Source: Diphasiastrum complanatum
Lineage: Eukaryota; Streptophyta; Lycopodiopsida; Lycopodiales; Lycopodiaceae
Assembly (NCBI GenBank): GCA_029204225.1
Contig: CM055111.1
Span: forward strand, 30,065,818-30,129,817
Direction of reading: 5' to 3'
DNA length: 64,000 bases
In this document: positions 32,870 to 44,439 of the stretch, piece after piece
Layout of the letters: every line of letters begins with the position of its first letter
Position numbering within the stretch: position 1 is the first letter of the stretch
Position numbers and translations under genes: made by a program
The notes under the pieces: model-generated
Database searches by the model: none
Seen by the model: only the letters and a program-made list of their open reading frames with translations
What the model was told of the DNA's origin: nothing

Positions 32870-33570
32870 TGTGAAGAATTGCCAAAAATTGGCAAATCTA
32901 GCTTGATAAAAAACCATGTAGAATAGTGTAAATTGTGTACACAAGTGGGTCCCACACATGTGAGGCCATGATGCCACGTGGGAAACCCATCCTAATGTAG
33001 GTTAGGTCAAGTCAAGAGAGTTGGTCATGTCTATTTGGTGGTCATCCCTACTTTATAGGACCTACACCTAAGTTTAAGGTGAAAATTTGACCAACTAGCT
33101 ACCTACCAAGCATAACTCTAGGAAATAGACTAGGGTTTCATTTTAGGTCAAGGAGAGTGAGTTAACTTCCTTATTACATGCTGGAAATCCACCTAACTTC
33201 AAGAAGGAAGTCGAATTTGCTATGTATTCCCTCTCTCCATAGTGAGAAGATAGAAAATTTTTGGAGCTCATTGGCAATCTCAAGCTAGTTCACTATGTAC
33301 ATTGAGTTTTTGTGATCCAAATGAAACCAAATCAATTTCTACTTGTTTCTCAGGTTGAAGGCCGTACTACAGCCTGTAGTACACACGTGTGGGCTCAGAT
33401 TTCAATGTTTATCAATGCTTTTGATTGTTAATGCTTGTTGTTTGTCAAATTGCCAATCTAGATCAACTTTTTTGTGTCTAGTTTTTTGATAGATTGTTAA
33501 GCAAGCATCCAATCACTCTTGTGGATCTTTTGTAGATCCATTTATGGTCCTAAAGTACAGTACTTTCACA
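32870..33570 (+). mobile_element. 3' LTR of C1, 701 bp
   Basis: Same length and termini as the 5' LTR with three differences seen, about 99.6% identity. The palindrome CACACGTGTG is at 33382. Confidence 0.95.
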
Positions 33571-33575
33571 AAAAG
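33571..33575. other. Target-site duplication of C1 (right)
   Basis: AAAAG, matching 29007-29011. Confidence 0.95.
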
Positions 33576-34571
33576 ACTCCTTTGAACAACACATATGTGA
33601 AGAAGCTCCACTATTTATGTACCAAGCTCCATCTTTCTTGAAGGGTGATGAAGAAAAACTTGACACCATGTGTGATCCTTCTCCATCACTTGCAACAAAA
33701 TCTTCTTCAATCTCTTTGGAGAGATTTGCTTGCTTGAGTTGATTTTCCTTCTTGAAGCAATTAGAGGCATAGTTCCCCTTCTTGCCACAAAAGAAACACT
33801 TGAATTTCTTCTTCTTGGTCTTCGAAGTAGAAGGATGAGATGTGTCATCCTCTTCACCATCTTTGTCTCGATCTATGGAATTGTCTTTGTTGTATGCTTG
33901 AGAAAACTGGTTCTTGCTCCTTCCTTTATGCTTGTCCTTGACAAAGAGGGCTTTGTCACTTCCAATATGATTGAGTTTGTTCATCCTAGAAAGTTTATAA
34001 CTTTGCCTAGCTTCTTCAGAGATGAGAATTCCTTGGAGAGTTTCTAAATTAGGCAACTCCTCCTTAATGGCAAAGGATTGAACAAGATTATCATAGTCAT
34101 CTTTCAAGCCATTTAAAATGACTTGTACTAGCTCATCTTGGTTAATTGTCACACCAACAGAAGAAAGCTCCATATGAAGATCTTTTACTCTCAGAACATA
34201 GTTTGATGCACTCTCCTCACTTCTTTGAAAACTTTGGAAAATCTGATTCCTAAGAGTGAGTATTCTAGAAGTATTCTTTGCCTCAAAGATGGACTTAAGT
34301 GCATCCCAAGAATCTTAGTTGTGGTGCAAGATCCTATCTCTCTCAAAATTTCATTAGATACATTCATCTTAATGAAATGTAGAGCCATTCTAGCTCTCTT
34401 CTTGTACTTTGGTATTTCAAGTTGTGCTTGAGGCTCCTCCTCAATACCAAGCACTATGTCCATACCATCTTGGACTATCAAAATAGACTCCATTCTAGCA
34501 TTCCAAATTGAGTAATTAGAGGTGCTTAGTCTTTCGCCTGCTTCTAGGAGATATCCTCCCACAGATGCCAT
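33576..34571 (-). pseudogene. Gag and start of protease of B1
   Basis: ATG at 34571 on the reverse strand: GGYLLEAGERLSTSNYSIWN, then ALHFIKMNVSNEILREIGSC. The frame shifts near 34315 and resumes at 34173 with IKEELPNLETLQGILISEEA. The CCHC knuckle reads CFFCGKKGNYASNC (near 33800-33760). The protease site YINSGASSHMCC has Asn for the usual Asp, which would abolish catalysis. The frame is cut by C1 just after CCSKESF. Confidence 0.85.
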
Positions 34572-35091
34572 AATGTGAAGACTTCTTAGTTATTGGACAA
34601 TAATATGTTTGAGCTTGTTCCACTCAGACTTAATGTTGCTACTCTCTTTCACTATAGGTATTTTAAAAAATGTACTACCTTCCTATGTGGAAAACTTGCA
34701 ATTGTATTTGAGATAGATCTCAAATATTCCACAAAACAAGATTTTCTAGATCATGCACTCAAAATGGATTGAGTCACTTAGACAAGTTTGAATCCTTCTT
34801 TTGGCACGTGTGTGATGCTTCAAAAGAAAACACTAATGATACTCAAAAGGCTCAAAGGTATTCAATGAACATCAAACTTAATCTTGATCTTCAGTTTCTT
34901 GTGAAGGATGCTCAAAACAATGGATTCAGAACAAAGCAAGATTGAATCAAATCAAAAAGTGGGCACTCGGATTTTGGACCTCTCTCTACCCTCTTTAAGA
35001 GCTTATAACTCTTGATAGACACATCAGATTGATTTGGTATCAATTTCTATGGAAAGTAATCTTCATAAGCTTTCCATCAAGCTATAACACT
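34572..35091 (-). other. Leader region of B1 without a recognisable PBS
   Basis: Between gag and the 5' LTR I find no tRNA-Met primer binding site on the reverse strand. LTR similarity to 25432-26221 also ends near 35092, leaving the last ~50 bases of the LTR plus the PBS missing or replaced. Confidence 0.55.
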
Positions 35092-35831
35092 TCTTATTAA
35101 GCTTTATGATTAGCACGGAAAACTGATTATAGATTGAATAGCAAGGTCTAGTACAGAATTTAATGGCTTAACCACAATCTAGCATGCTAAGAATCAGAGA
35201 ATGATAGCTTTGATTTCAAGAGAGGAAAAGTACAAGGATTTAGTGTATGAGCATAAGCCTCCACACAAGTTAGAGAGAGAAAGAGAGAGAGATATTCAAG
35301 CAAATATTGGTGTAGATCCAAAATGGCATGGAATAGCTACAAAGCTTTGGTTCTTCATCAAAGATTATGAGAATAGCTACACATATTTATGGAGTTTGAG
35401 GTAGCTCGAGGTAGAACCACATCCATCCACCTTTCAATCACATCTAAAGTGAAAACTAGAGTCTATGTGACATTTGTCACATCTCATGCATGTATCTCTA
35501 CCTACTTTTATCAAGTGTCCTATTTCTAACTAGAATTGTACAAATCATCATGCATGTGTCCATTTCACTTTGTGCATGCCTTGCATATCACTATGGATCA
35601 CTTACAATAAATGCATGTAATATGCCACGAGTTTTTACAAGCATATTAGTGCTATTTCTAAGTTTACAATCTATATGCAAGTTGTATTCTACCAGCTAGA
35701 TATGAAAAATCCATAGAGCTTGAGTTCCATCTAGGCCAAATTTGGCATTTACATTTATGAAACAACATACTTGCATAGTAAAAAACTTATAGCAAGCCTA
35801 AAGTCAAGATAGATGATTTTTATTTTCAACA
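35092..35831 (-). mobile_element. 5' LTR of B1 (3' end replaced)
   Basis: Colinear with 25482-26221 with a few percent differences. It begins TGTTGAAAATAAAAATCATC at 35831 on the reverse strand. The matching stretch stops at CTTATTAAGC (35092), short of the expected LTR end. TATTT at 35832-35836 matches the left TSD. Confidence 0.75.
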
Positions 35832-35836
35832 TATTT
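35832..35836. other. Target-site duplication of B1 (right)
   Basis: TATTT, matching 25427-25431. Confidence 0.75.
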
Positions 35837-37125
35837 CCTTGTTTATTATTATATAATTGATTTTTGTCTATGTCTGCTTATCATATTTTTCTTGTGATTC
35901 CATGTATTTTTTTCAGATTTGATTTTATTTCATTTTTTACAAGGGGATAGCTATTGAACGGGAGTCATAATTGTAGAATCTCAAGAATGAATTTTCATTT
36001 ATCTATCCATCACCAGATCACCTTGTAGAGCGTTTAGGATGTCTGTACATATTGCAGATTTGAGAAATCCATGTCACTTTAGAGTTGATCCATATATATC
36101 ATTGAGAAGTTGGTCTTCAAGTCAATTGCATCAAAATTGTGAAACAATTTAGTCAAAATTCGATCATCAATACTTTAGTCAAGCCGAATGTTCAACGTGA
36201 TTCACCTGCATTTTCCAAATGACGATCCCACCTTAAGCATGTAGGATACTAGCAACAACATCCCCACCAACAGATTTTGGGACGGGGGGGGAGAGTGGAT
36301 TGTAGACATCCATGGGAGCAGCCACATTGCCAGCAATAACATGAGCAAAATCGACAACCAGGATCACTAAACCAAAGACGAAAAAAAAAGGCTAAGAAGG
36401 CAAACGGGCAATCCAAAGGGACTCAATCAAAAGAAGTACCCCAGTCATGACAAAGATCCTTCAAAAGATGGAAAGTAAAATTTTTGGGAAATTAGTCTTC
36501 TTCTTCAACCACTCCTACATCCACACCATCCATCGATGCCACCACCACCACTCTACCTTCCATCTTTCTGCATTTCATCATTCACTATTCATCTGAGAAA
36601 TTTCTAGATTTTTCGGACCTTGATAGTCTTACCGAAGCAGCTAAGAGAACATTACAAGTGTTTTGCGGAGACTACCACGTACAATGGTTGGTCAACCAAA
36701 AATGAGACTTAAGAAATCAGACAAAGTAGCATAAAAAAATAAAAAGAAAGAGCCAAGAAGCTAAGGAGGAATGAAAAAACTTAAGCAATCAATGAGTCAG
36801 ATCAACCTTGATCACAAAAAACTCTCTGGAGTAATGATAGCTAAATCCCCTCCTATAAGCTTGAAGAGATCCAAAACTAATGGATCAAAGGAAAAAGGAG
36901 CTAAAGAAAAGAAAAAAATGAAGACAACCGTGAGCTTGCAAGACAAATCGGCTCCTCGCCAACCAAAAAGTGGTCAAAGCTTGACACTGCAAGGGTCTAA
37001 GGCTGCAACAATAGCATTGTCAGTTCCTTCACCCTCTCACCAAGCCCTTCATCATGTTCTCCTACCGTCACCAACCCAATCGGTCCAAATATGTTTCTAC
37101 TGTGAAAATTCACACGTGTGAAAAT
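35837..37125. other. Unassigned stretch with a Lys/Ser-rich open frame
   Basis: No recognised gene. A 116-codon plus frame at 36771-37121 is rich in Lys, Ser and Pro (SKEKGAKEKKKMKTTVSLQ) and lacks a known domain; it may be a remnant of a basic Gag-like or nuclear protein, or chance. The stretch ends in CACACGTGTG at 37111-37120 just before a solo LTR. Confidence 0.3.
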
Positions 37126-37772
37126 TGTGAAGGATTCAACTAGTTTGATCATTTTGTCAATATTTCTGTATTTGGCATATTGAGGCCAAAACTTGTTTTA
37201 GACTTAGAGATTGACTTTTCAAAGTTCATTAGTCTAAATTTCATTTGAATAAACACTTTTTGAAAGTGTGGGAAAGTTTGGAGGCGAGTTTTAGGAGATT
37301 CAAATTTGAATAGTTGGGTACATTGAATCTAGACCCAACAATAGTAGGGTTAGCATTTTGGAGGAAAAGCAAAGTGGCCAAATAGGGTCTGGACCTATTA
37401 TAAATGGATGTAACTCATGGAGAGAGTGATCGTCTCTCTACTCTATCTCATTTCATGCTTATACATGGTTCTCTTGGGTTCTACTATCCATTGGCGCACT
37501 ATATTGGTGATTGCATGCAATTTTATGTGTAGAATGATTCATAAATGTTATTTTCGGTTCCACATGTGTGAATGACAGTAGCTTGCTAGTTTTTTATGGA
37601 CATAAATAGTACATAATCATCTCATTCAAGTTTGATCAAGTTCTATTGGTGTTTGCATCTCATTTTGTGTGTAGATGTTGATTTTTCTACACTGGTGAGA
37701 TTGGTAGTGTATTTCTCTTTCTAACCAAAGATATTTCAGGTGAATTGAATCATAATGATCTGAAATCCTTCA
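37126..37772 (+). mobile_element. Solo LTR of family A
   Basis: Starts TGTGAAGGATTCAACTAG and ends AAATCCTTCA with no PBS after it and no PPT before it, so the internal part has been lost, most simply by LTR-LTR recombination. About 647 bp. It contains TATA-like CTATTATAAATGG near 37400 and CACATGTGTG at 37561. I could not confirm a target duplication. Confidence 0.75.
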
Positions 37773-37788
37773 TGGAAATGGCCTAACA

Positions 37789-38562
37789 TGTGAAATTAAT
37801 CTCCTAAGCAAATCTTTTGCACTTTAGATCAACTATAGATTGAAAACCAAGATCAATGTCAAAATCTAAGGCAAAGAGACAAATGTACATGCATACATTC
37901 ATAACCAAAAGTGTTTCACACGTGTGGAAAATCATCATGAAAAAACTAAGGCAAATTAAGCTCCTCTCCTTGGGTAGAGAGTATAGACCAATTTTCCTCT
38001 TTGGTATAGAGAGGAACAATACACACAAAATTGAGAAATCTCCAAATTGACTCAAAAACTCACATTAGATTATGATAGAAAATCAAAGTACATATAGAAC
38101 ACATGGAGATCCAAGTTTCAATACTATTGGACTCCTCAAACATAGCCTCTCTAATCCTATTGGATGTGTAATGCGACATCCCTCACTTTTGATTGGACCC
38201 TTACAACACATCTCTCTCTTATGATTGGACCCTTTGACTTTTGCCACCACATATGGTGCATCGCTCATCAAACCTAAAATTGACATGTGTAAGCAACCTA
38301 ACTAGCTCAAGTTTGTCATCCTTGACTTTTGGCCTAATCAACTAAACACAAGTGTACTTTTTACCAACAAAGGCGAAATTGGCCCTATCCACTTATGAAA
38401 CCTAGATGCTTGACCATAAAACTTTATGACACCCCTAAAGTCAACATTATAAACTAATTCTAACTACTTTACACATGTGGGAACATGCTCCACACATGTG
38501 AAATATACTCAGAAACATAAAATCATAAAATCAACAAGATAGATTTTTACTATTTTTCACAC
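37789..38562 (-). mobile_element. Probable LTR of another copia family, reverse strand
   Basis: On the reverse strand it starts TGTGAAAAATAGTAAAAATC and ends TTAATTTCACA, giving TG...CA termini about 774 bp apart. It carries CACACGTGTG at 37917 and CACATGTG-like sites near 38470-38500, like the other LTRs here. There is no PBS, second copy or target duplication, so the call is tentative. Confidence 0.4.
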
Positions 38563-38901
38563 TCAAAAAATAGCTTGGTAAGGTACTAGATCAATCAAGG
38601 AGTTTGTGAAAAAAATTGAGTGGATCCTTTGGTATGCATGCACCAAGGGATCCATCATAGCAGCACCCTCACCATATCCATGATAAGATTTCCTTGGTAG
38701 AAATGATTTGCCAACACCTTTGGCCCTCTTGTCATACCTCAATTGTTCTTGTTGTATTGCTGGCCTCTCCTTCAAACCTACAACAATATCCAAAACATCA
38801 TTTGTTTCAAAAAGTGATTCCATCCTCACTTTCCAAAATGAATAGTTGTTTGAGGTAAGCCTATCATTGTCTTCCAACATGTATCCACTTGATATAGCCA
38901 T
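38563..38901 (-). pseudogene. Family A gag N-terminus (A4), truncated
   Basis: From ATG at 38901 the reverse strand reads MAISSGYMLEDNDRLTSNNY and WKVRMESLFETNDVLDIVVGL, family A Gag. After RYDKRAK (about residue 70) it changes to unrelated sequence (GVGKSFLPRKSYHGYGEG) and ends near 38563. An upstream in-frame stretch to 38991 is leader, not part of Gag. Confidence 0.8.
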
Positions 38902-39753
38902 GTTGAAATGACCTGATACTTCTCTTTCAACCTGTTCCAATGCACAAAGCACACTTTTGAAATACAACAAATGTTTCCAAAAATAAATCACAAAGATATG
39001 GAATCTCTCAATTCTCTTCTAGCACTTATATCAAGCAAATCAACACATAAAATAGTGAAATCTTGATCAACCTATGATCTATCCTCAATATAATGACTCT
39101 TGCCACTTCCTAAGATTGAAAGACACTCAAAGGAAGTTCGATAACCTCACAAAATAGAGATCCAATCAAAATCACTAGAGGAGTTCTTAATCCAAAAAAG
39201 ACCCTTTGTAAAGATTCTTTTCTTATTTTTTCTAAAATATTTCTTACACATGGACCAATCAAAACACTCAAATTTGAATCTACGTAATGTAACTTTTTGA
39301 GTCCACATTTTGATTCCACACTAAAAATGGCATAACTTTTTAGTGGTAAGTCCAAATTTAGTGAAGTTTGGTGCATTGGAAAGCACTCAACAAGGGCTTT
39401 CCAATGATATGTTAGATGACATATTTTGAGATATGACTAAAAAGTTATGGCAAGTCAAAAGTATTAGTGTTATAATATTTTATTAATATAGAAAACATCT
39501 TGCACAAATTCAAAAAGGATCTTTTTGGAGCTCAAAATTCCCCTAATGTAGGGTTTTGACAAAATCACAAAAAATTGAATATTTCAAATTCTACATGCAA
39601 TTGCCACCACTTGGGCTTTTCTAATGCATTACAAATCAGCCAAATCTAGTATGTGAAGTGTGAAACCAGAATTGATCAAGTATATAAGCTCTAGGATTGA
39701 TATCTCCAAATCCTTGATAGATTTGTCTGCTTCCTTCATAACTTGAAACACAA
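38902..39753 (-). other. Leader of A4
   Basis: Colinear with the other family A leaders, with extra sequence near 39180-39530 not seen in A3. Confidence 0.5.
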
Positions 39754-39767
39754 GAGCTCTGATACCA
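39754..39767 (-). other. Primer binding site of A4
   Basis: The reverse strand reads TGGTATCAGAGCTC next to the LTR. Confidence 0.85.
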
Positions 39768-40097
39768 TGTGAAGAATTTCAAATCATTAAGGTCCAAAAG
39801 CATCCCTTTGATCTTTGGTTAGAAAGACAACAAATCACCAACCTTGCCAATGTGGAAAAATCAACATCTACTCTATGAATGAGATGCAAAATCTAATAGA
39901 TCTTGATCAAACATCAATCAAAACATGAAATGAAGTTGCTGTGCATACAAAAATAGTAAGCTACTGTATTTCACATGTGTGGATCCGAATATGCCATAAA
40001 TTGAGTATTCTACACACAAAATTGCAAGATATCACCAATATAGTGCACCAATGGATACATGACCCAAAGAGAACTCATGTATAAGCATGAAAAGAGA

Positions 40098-40185
<88 letters not shown>

Positions 40186-40484
40186 CTTCTCTTCCCATGG
40201 TTACATCCTTTTATAACAGTTCCAAACCTAATTTCAAACTTTGGTTTCCCTCCATAATGAAAACCCTACTATTTTTGTGACTAGATTCATTGTCTCTACT
40301 ACTCAAATTGAATCTATCAAAAACTCATGTATTACACTTTTCCACACTTTAAAAAAGTATTTATTCAAATGCTTTTAGACTAATATAACTTTGGAATGTT
40401 AAACTATAAGTCTAATATGAAATTGGCCTCAATTTCCAACTAAAAATATATACCAAATTTGACTAAACTAGTTGGAACCTTTCA
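39768..40484 (-). mobile_element. 5' LTR of A4 with expanded GA repeat
   Basis: Family A LTR on the reverse strand, ending ...TTCTTCACA at 39768. The start at 40484 is degraded (CTTTCAGAA in place of CTTTCACA on the plus strand). It is longer than the 650-bp copies mainly because of the GA expansion. Confidence 0.8.
40100..40182. repeat. (GA)n microsatellite, about 41 units
   Basis: An uninterrupted GA run of about 82 bases inside the A4 LTR, where other family A LTRs have a short GAGATAGAGAAGAGAGAAG tract. Open frames across it (poly-RE, poly-SL) are artefacts. Confidence 0.97.
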
Positions 40485-41155
40485 GAATTTTCTTAATATG
40501 TGTAAATCAAGAGGTGGAATTCAAAATGCTATAGAAATGGGTTCACCTACTCGTGGGTATAAAGGAGGGCCTCCTCCACAAGTTTGAGAGCATAAAAATT
40601 GTATTGACATGATGTTGCTTTGATAATTGAAGATCCTACTACCATGTGCATTTCTCCCTATGCTCCATTTTCATGCATTAAGTTTGGGTACTTGTGTATG
40701 AATGTGTTTCAACTCGTTTATAATCAATCATCTTTTAGGTTTTTATCCAAAATCTAAATAGTAATGTGGCTTTACAAGCTATCAGAAAAGCTCATTGATG
40801 ACATAAACACATATCCCATATGGCATATTAGAAAATCACTCAACTCTTAGGACTTTCTCAAGTGCTTATGAACACTACTGTGGCTTGAAGGCCAAAAAGT
40901 TCCCCTCTTCATCACTACCCACATTATCGAGAGCAGCTCCAATCAAGCACTGAAATGAGAATGTACAAATAAAAAGAATTTTCTCTTTTATGAACTAGAC
41001 ATTGTAAACATGAGATACTTTTCCTCCAATAACTGTCATTTTTTTTGTGATTTTGTCTTTCCTCTCTTCAAGCCTCAACTAAACTAAGCTCAATGATATT
41101 TAAGAAACAAGAACATTGTGTTATCCAAAAAACCATATAAGATCCTACTACATTG
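40485..41155. other. No gene recognised
   Basis: AT-rich sequence between two family A fragments. No LTR termini, PBS or coding domain seen. Confidence 0.4.
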
Positions 41156-41865
41156 ATTGGTGGTGAGTACATTTCTACCAAGTTCATGCAAATGGGATCA
41201 AGAGGGAGTACACAAGTCCAAGGAACAACAAAATGGAGTGACCAAGAGGAAGAATAAAATCTTATGTGAAGGAGCCAAATCAATGAGGTTAGTTGTCGAT
41301 CTTCCTAAAACCTTTTGGGGTGAAGCTTTGTCGGGCCGAGTGTTGTATTGGATGGAAAGACACCTTTTGAGATGTTGTTTGGTAGGAGGCCAAGTGTCAA
41401 GTTTTTCAAAACTTTTGAATGCATTTGCTATATCAACATTACTCTTGATGAAAGGACAAAGGAGGATCCATCCTCAAAGAAAGATATATTTGTTGGTTAT
41501 AGTGAGGTGAGCAATGCTTACAAAGTCTATATTCCTTCAACTTAGAAAGTCATAATAGGAAGAGATGTCATTTTGTATGAAGAAAATATTCCAAAGATTT
41601 CTTCAAGTGGTGATGTGGTTATTGGATCTAACATTCTTGATGTGGATGTCAATGTTGATGATACTTTGGATGTTGATGGTTAAGATTCTTCTTCAAGTCA
41701 AAAGCCAAGGAGGACATCAAGGCAAAAGCAACAACCTTCAAGGCTCACATATGATGAGAATGGTAAGCAAGTGGAAGTTACTCATTTGGCATTTCTCACA
41801 TATTTTGGCGAATCTTCTTGTGTAGATGATGCTATGCAAGGGAATGGTTTTTTTTTATGGAATGG
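41156..41865 (+). pseudogene. Family A integrase C-terminal fragment
   Basis: Pieces in several frames match the end of family A integrase: IKREYT-like start, QQNGV.KRKNK near 41225, FWGEAL near 41318, DGKTPFEMLFGRRPSVKFF, DIFVGYSEVSNAYKVYIPST (41480-41545), then the basic linker SRQKQQPSRLTYDE. It ends before RT, near where other family A copies switch to non-RT sequence. It abuts the truncated A2 LTR. Confidence 0.75.
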
Positions 41866-41869
41866 AAGA

Positions 41870-42368
41870 GTGTGGGAAAGTTAGAAGGTGAATTTGAGTA
41901 GATTCAAATTTGAATGTTTGGGTACTTTGAATCTAGACCCAAAAATAATAGGGTTAGCATTTTGGAGGAAAAGCCAAGTAGCCAAATAGGATTTGGACCT
42001 ATTATAAAAGGATGTAGCTCATGGAGAGAGTGATCTTATCTCTTCTCTATCTCATTTCATGCTTATACATGGTTCTCTTGGGTTCTACTATCCATTGGTG
42101 CACTATACTTGTGATTACATGCAATTTTATGTGTAGAATGATCTATATTTGTTATTTTTGGATCCACACGTATGAAATATAGTAGCTTGCTAGTTTTGCA
42201 CAAAAACCAACAATACTTTATCATTTCATTCAAGTTCTATTAGTATTTGCATCTCATTTTGTGTGTAGAAGCTGATTTTTCTACATTGGTGAGATTGGTA
42301 GTGTATTTCTCTTTCTAACCAAATATCTTTCAAGTGGATAGGATCTTAATGATCTGAAATCTTTCACA
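41870..42368 (+). mobile_element. 5' LTR of A2, first ~150 bp missing
   Basis: Family A LTR from AGTGTGGGAAAG to GAAATCTTTCACA. CACACGTATG at 42166 is a one-base variant of the shared palindrome. Confidence 0.8.
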
Positions 42369-42962
42369 TTGTATCAAAACTTGTGTTTTAGGTTATGAAG
42401 GAAATCAAATCTATCAATGATTTGGTGAAGATATCAAGGCTAGAGCATGCTAGAGGGGACTCTACACCAAAATCGAGTTTTTTGCTTTTCTAGATTGGAT
42501 CTTTTGTAGATAAAAACCCTATATAGGTCTATAAACTTAATCAATTTCAATTTTTGATTTCACATACTGGATATTTTTGGATCATTAGACCAGTCTAAGT
42601 GGTGGCTATTAGATTGCATAATTAAAATTTCAGCATTTGCCTCTAGATTTGGAAAAGTCAATCTTTTGTGATTTTGACAAAACCCTAATTTTGATTGGAT
42701 CTCTAGATAGTGAGGTTTATAGACGTCATTTGAGTGTGTTTCAATCTTAGAAAGTGGCAAAAGTCATTAGATTGAGGATAGATCATAGGTTGATCAAGAT
42801 TCCATGATTCTATGCGTTGATTTGTTTGATATAAGTGCTAGAAGAGAATTTTTTGAGATAGTTTCAAATCTTGGTGATTTCATTTGAAAGCATTTGTTGC
42901 TGTTCAAAGGAGTGATTTGTGCATTGAAACAGGTAAAGAAAATGAGATCAAGTCATTGCTAC
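42369..42962 (+). other. Degenerate PBS and leader of A2
   Basis: TTGTATCAAAACTTG at 42369 corresponds to TGGTATCAGAGCTGG with several changes, so priming would be poor. The leader that follows is the family A type. Confidence 0.7.
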
Positions 42963-44391
42963 ATGGCAACCTCAATCGAAGTCATGTTGGAAGTCAATGA
43001 TAGGCTTACCTCAGGTAACTATTCGTTGTGGAAAGTGAGGATGGAGTCGCTTCTTGAGATGAATGATGTTTTGGATATTGTTGTAGGTTTGGAGGAGAGA
43101 CTAGCAACACAACAAGATCAAGTGAGGTATGACAAGAGGGCCAAGAAGGCTCTACACATGATAAACATGAATGTTACCAATGAGCTTCTCAAGGAAGTTG
43201 GTAGGTGCACATCATCTTTGGAAGCTTGAAATTCATTGAAGAAACTTTATGAATCGAAGTCTACTTCTAGAGTGTTGACTCTAAGAAGAAAATCTTTTCT
43301 TGTTTGCAAAAGAATGAAGAAAGTCCAAGTACTTTTGTTTTGAAAGCATTGAATGATGAGTTGGCTTGCATTGATGAAAGCATTAAGGAAGGAGAGCTTA
43401 TTCAAGTGATTCTTGATGTCTTGTTGGATGCTCATGCTAACATTGTTCAAAGTATTGCTATTCAAAAGACTTTGCCAAGTTTGATGGATCTTCAAGAGAT
43501 CTTGATCAATGAAAAATATAGGCTTCAAGCAAGAGGTGGATCTACATCAACACTTCAAGAGGATGCTATGTTCACAAAGGGCAAATTCAAGGGCAAAACC
43601 AAAAGCAAGTGGTCTAAAGGGCAAGATCAAGTGGATGCTTCTTCAAGTGGCAAAAAGAAGGATAGATCAAAGCTCAAGTGCTTCTATTGTGGCATCAAAG
43701 GACACTTTGCAAGTGAGTGCTACAAGAAGAAGAGAGATCAAGGAGACAAGCAAGGTAATCTTACTCTTGATGAGGATGGTTTGGATGTTCAAGATGCAAA
43801 TGATGATGCTTTTTTGATGTCCTCATGTATGCTTGCTAATGATGGGGATCTAGATCCTTGGTGGATTGATAGTGGAGCAAGTTCACACATGACCATTCAC
43901 AAAGAATACTTCACTTTTTTGTTGGCATATGGAGATGACAAGAGGGTGATCTACACAACAATGATGGTGAGTGTGCAATCAAAGGGATTGGCACAATTCC
44001 TATTTCTCTCTCTACAAATAGGAATGTTCATTTGGAGAATGTCTTGTTTATTCCATCTATTACCAAGAATTTGCTTAGTGTGAGTCAAATTTTAAGTAAA
44101 GGCCTCAAGGTGGAGTTTGATGGAGATGCTTGTATGATCAAAAGGAAGGATGTTTTGGTTGGAAAAGGTAAAAGGCAAGGGATCTTGTTCAAACTAGATG
44201 CTTGTATTATTGCTAACCAAGTTGGATGTTTTGCAAGGGAGCAAATACCTATTCAAGAGGTCTGGCATAAAAGGATGGGACACCTCAACTTCAAGTCATT
44301 GGAGGTAATGGCTAGGAAGAAGATTGTGATAGGTCTTCCAAGTTCCTTAAGTGGCATCAAACATGTTTGTGAGTCTTTGTGGAACAACTGA
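42963..44391 (+). pseudogene. gag-protease-integrase N-terminus of A2
   Basis: The family A Gag starts at ATG 42963 and runs in frame to a TGA at 43227-43229 (EA-stop-NSLKKLYESK), which replaces a Trp codon. After a frameshift near 43288 it continues from 43304 to the knuckle CFYCGIKGHFASEC and PR site WWIDSGASSHM (near 43858-43890). A frame change near 43965 leads to NVLFIPSITKNLLSV and integrase VWHKRMGHLNFKSLEVMARK (to 44340). The frame ends at 44391 where foreign filler replaces the integrase core. Confidence 0.85.
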
Positions 44392-44439
44392 TCAAACAGA
44401 TCTTAATTTTACTAACAAAGCATGTAGTTTACTTGACAA

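Larger units (their letters stand above)
29012..33570 (+). mobile_element. copia element C1: young, non-autonomous, nested in B1
   Basis: A complete 4559-bp LTR element on the plus strand: 701-bp LTRs at both ends, tRNA-Met PBS, one open reading frame of 713 codons (Gag-PR plus a degenerate tail), polypurine tract GAGGAGGAG, and a 5-bp target duplication AAAAG. It has no RT, RNase H or usable integrase, so it would need enzymes from a relative. It points opposite to its host B1. Confidence 0.95.
25432..35831 (-). mobile_element. copia element B1, reverse strand, carrying nested element C1
   Basis: A reverse-strand Ty1/copia element bounded by LTRs (35831 side 5', 25432 side 3') and flanked by TATTT on both sides. 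Coding order on the reverse strand is gag (34571-33576), protease, integrase, RT, RNase H, as in copia. C1 (29012-33570) interrupts the protease. Without C1 and its extra TSD copy the element is about 5.8 kb. Frameshifts, stops and a changed RT active site make it inactive. Confidence 0.85.

Noticed and set aside
35020-35045. TTGGTATCA on the plus strand as a B1 primer site
   Set aside because: Wrong strand for B1, and the match stops after TGGTATCA (no GAGC).
40010-40280. Poly-Arg-Glu and poly-Ser-Leu frames
   Set aside because: Translations of the (GA)n microsatellite in an LTR.
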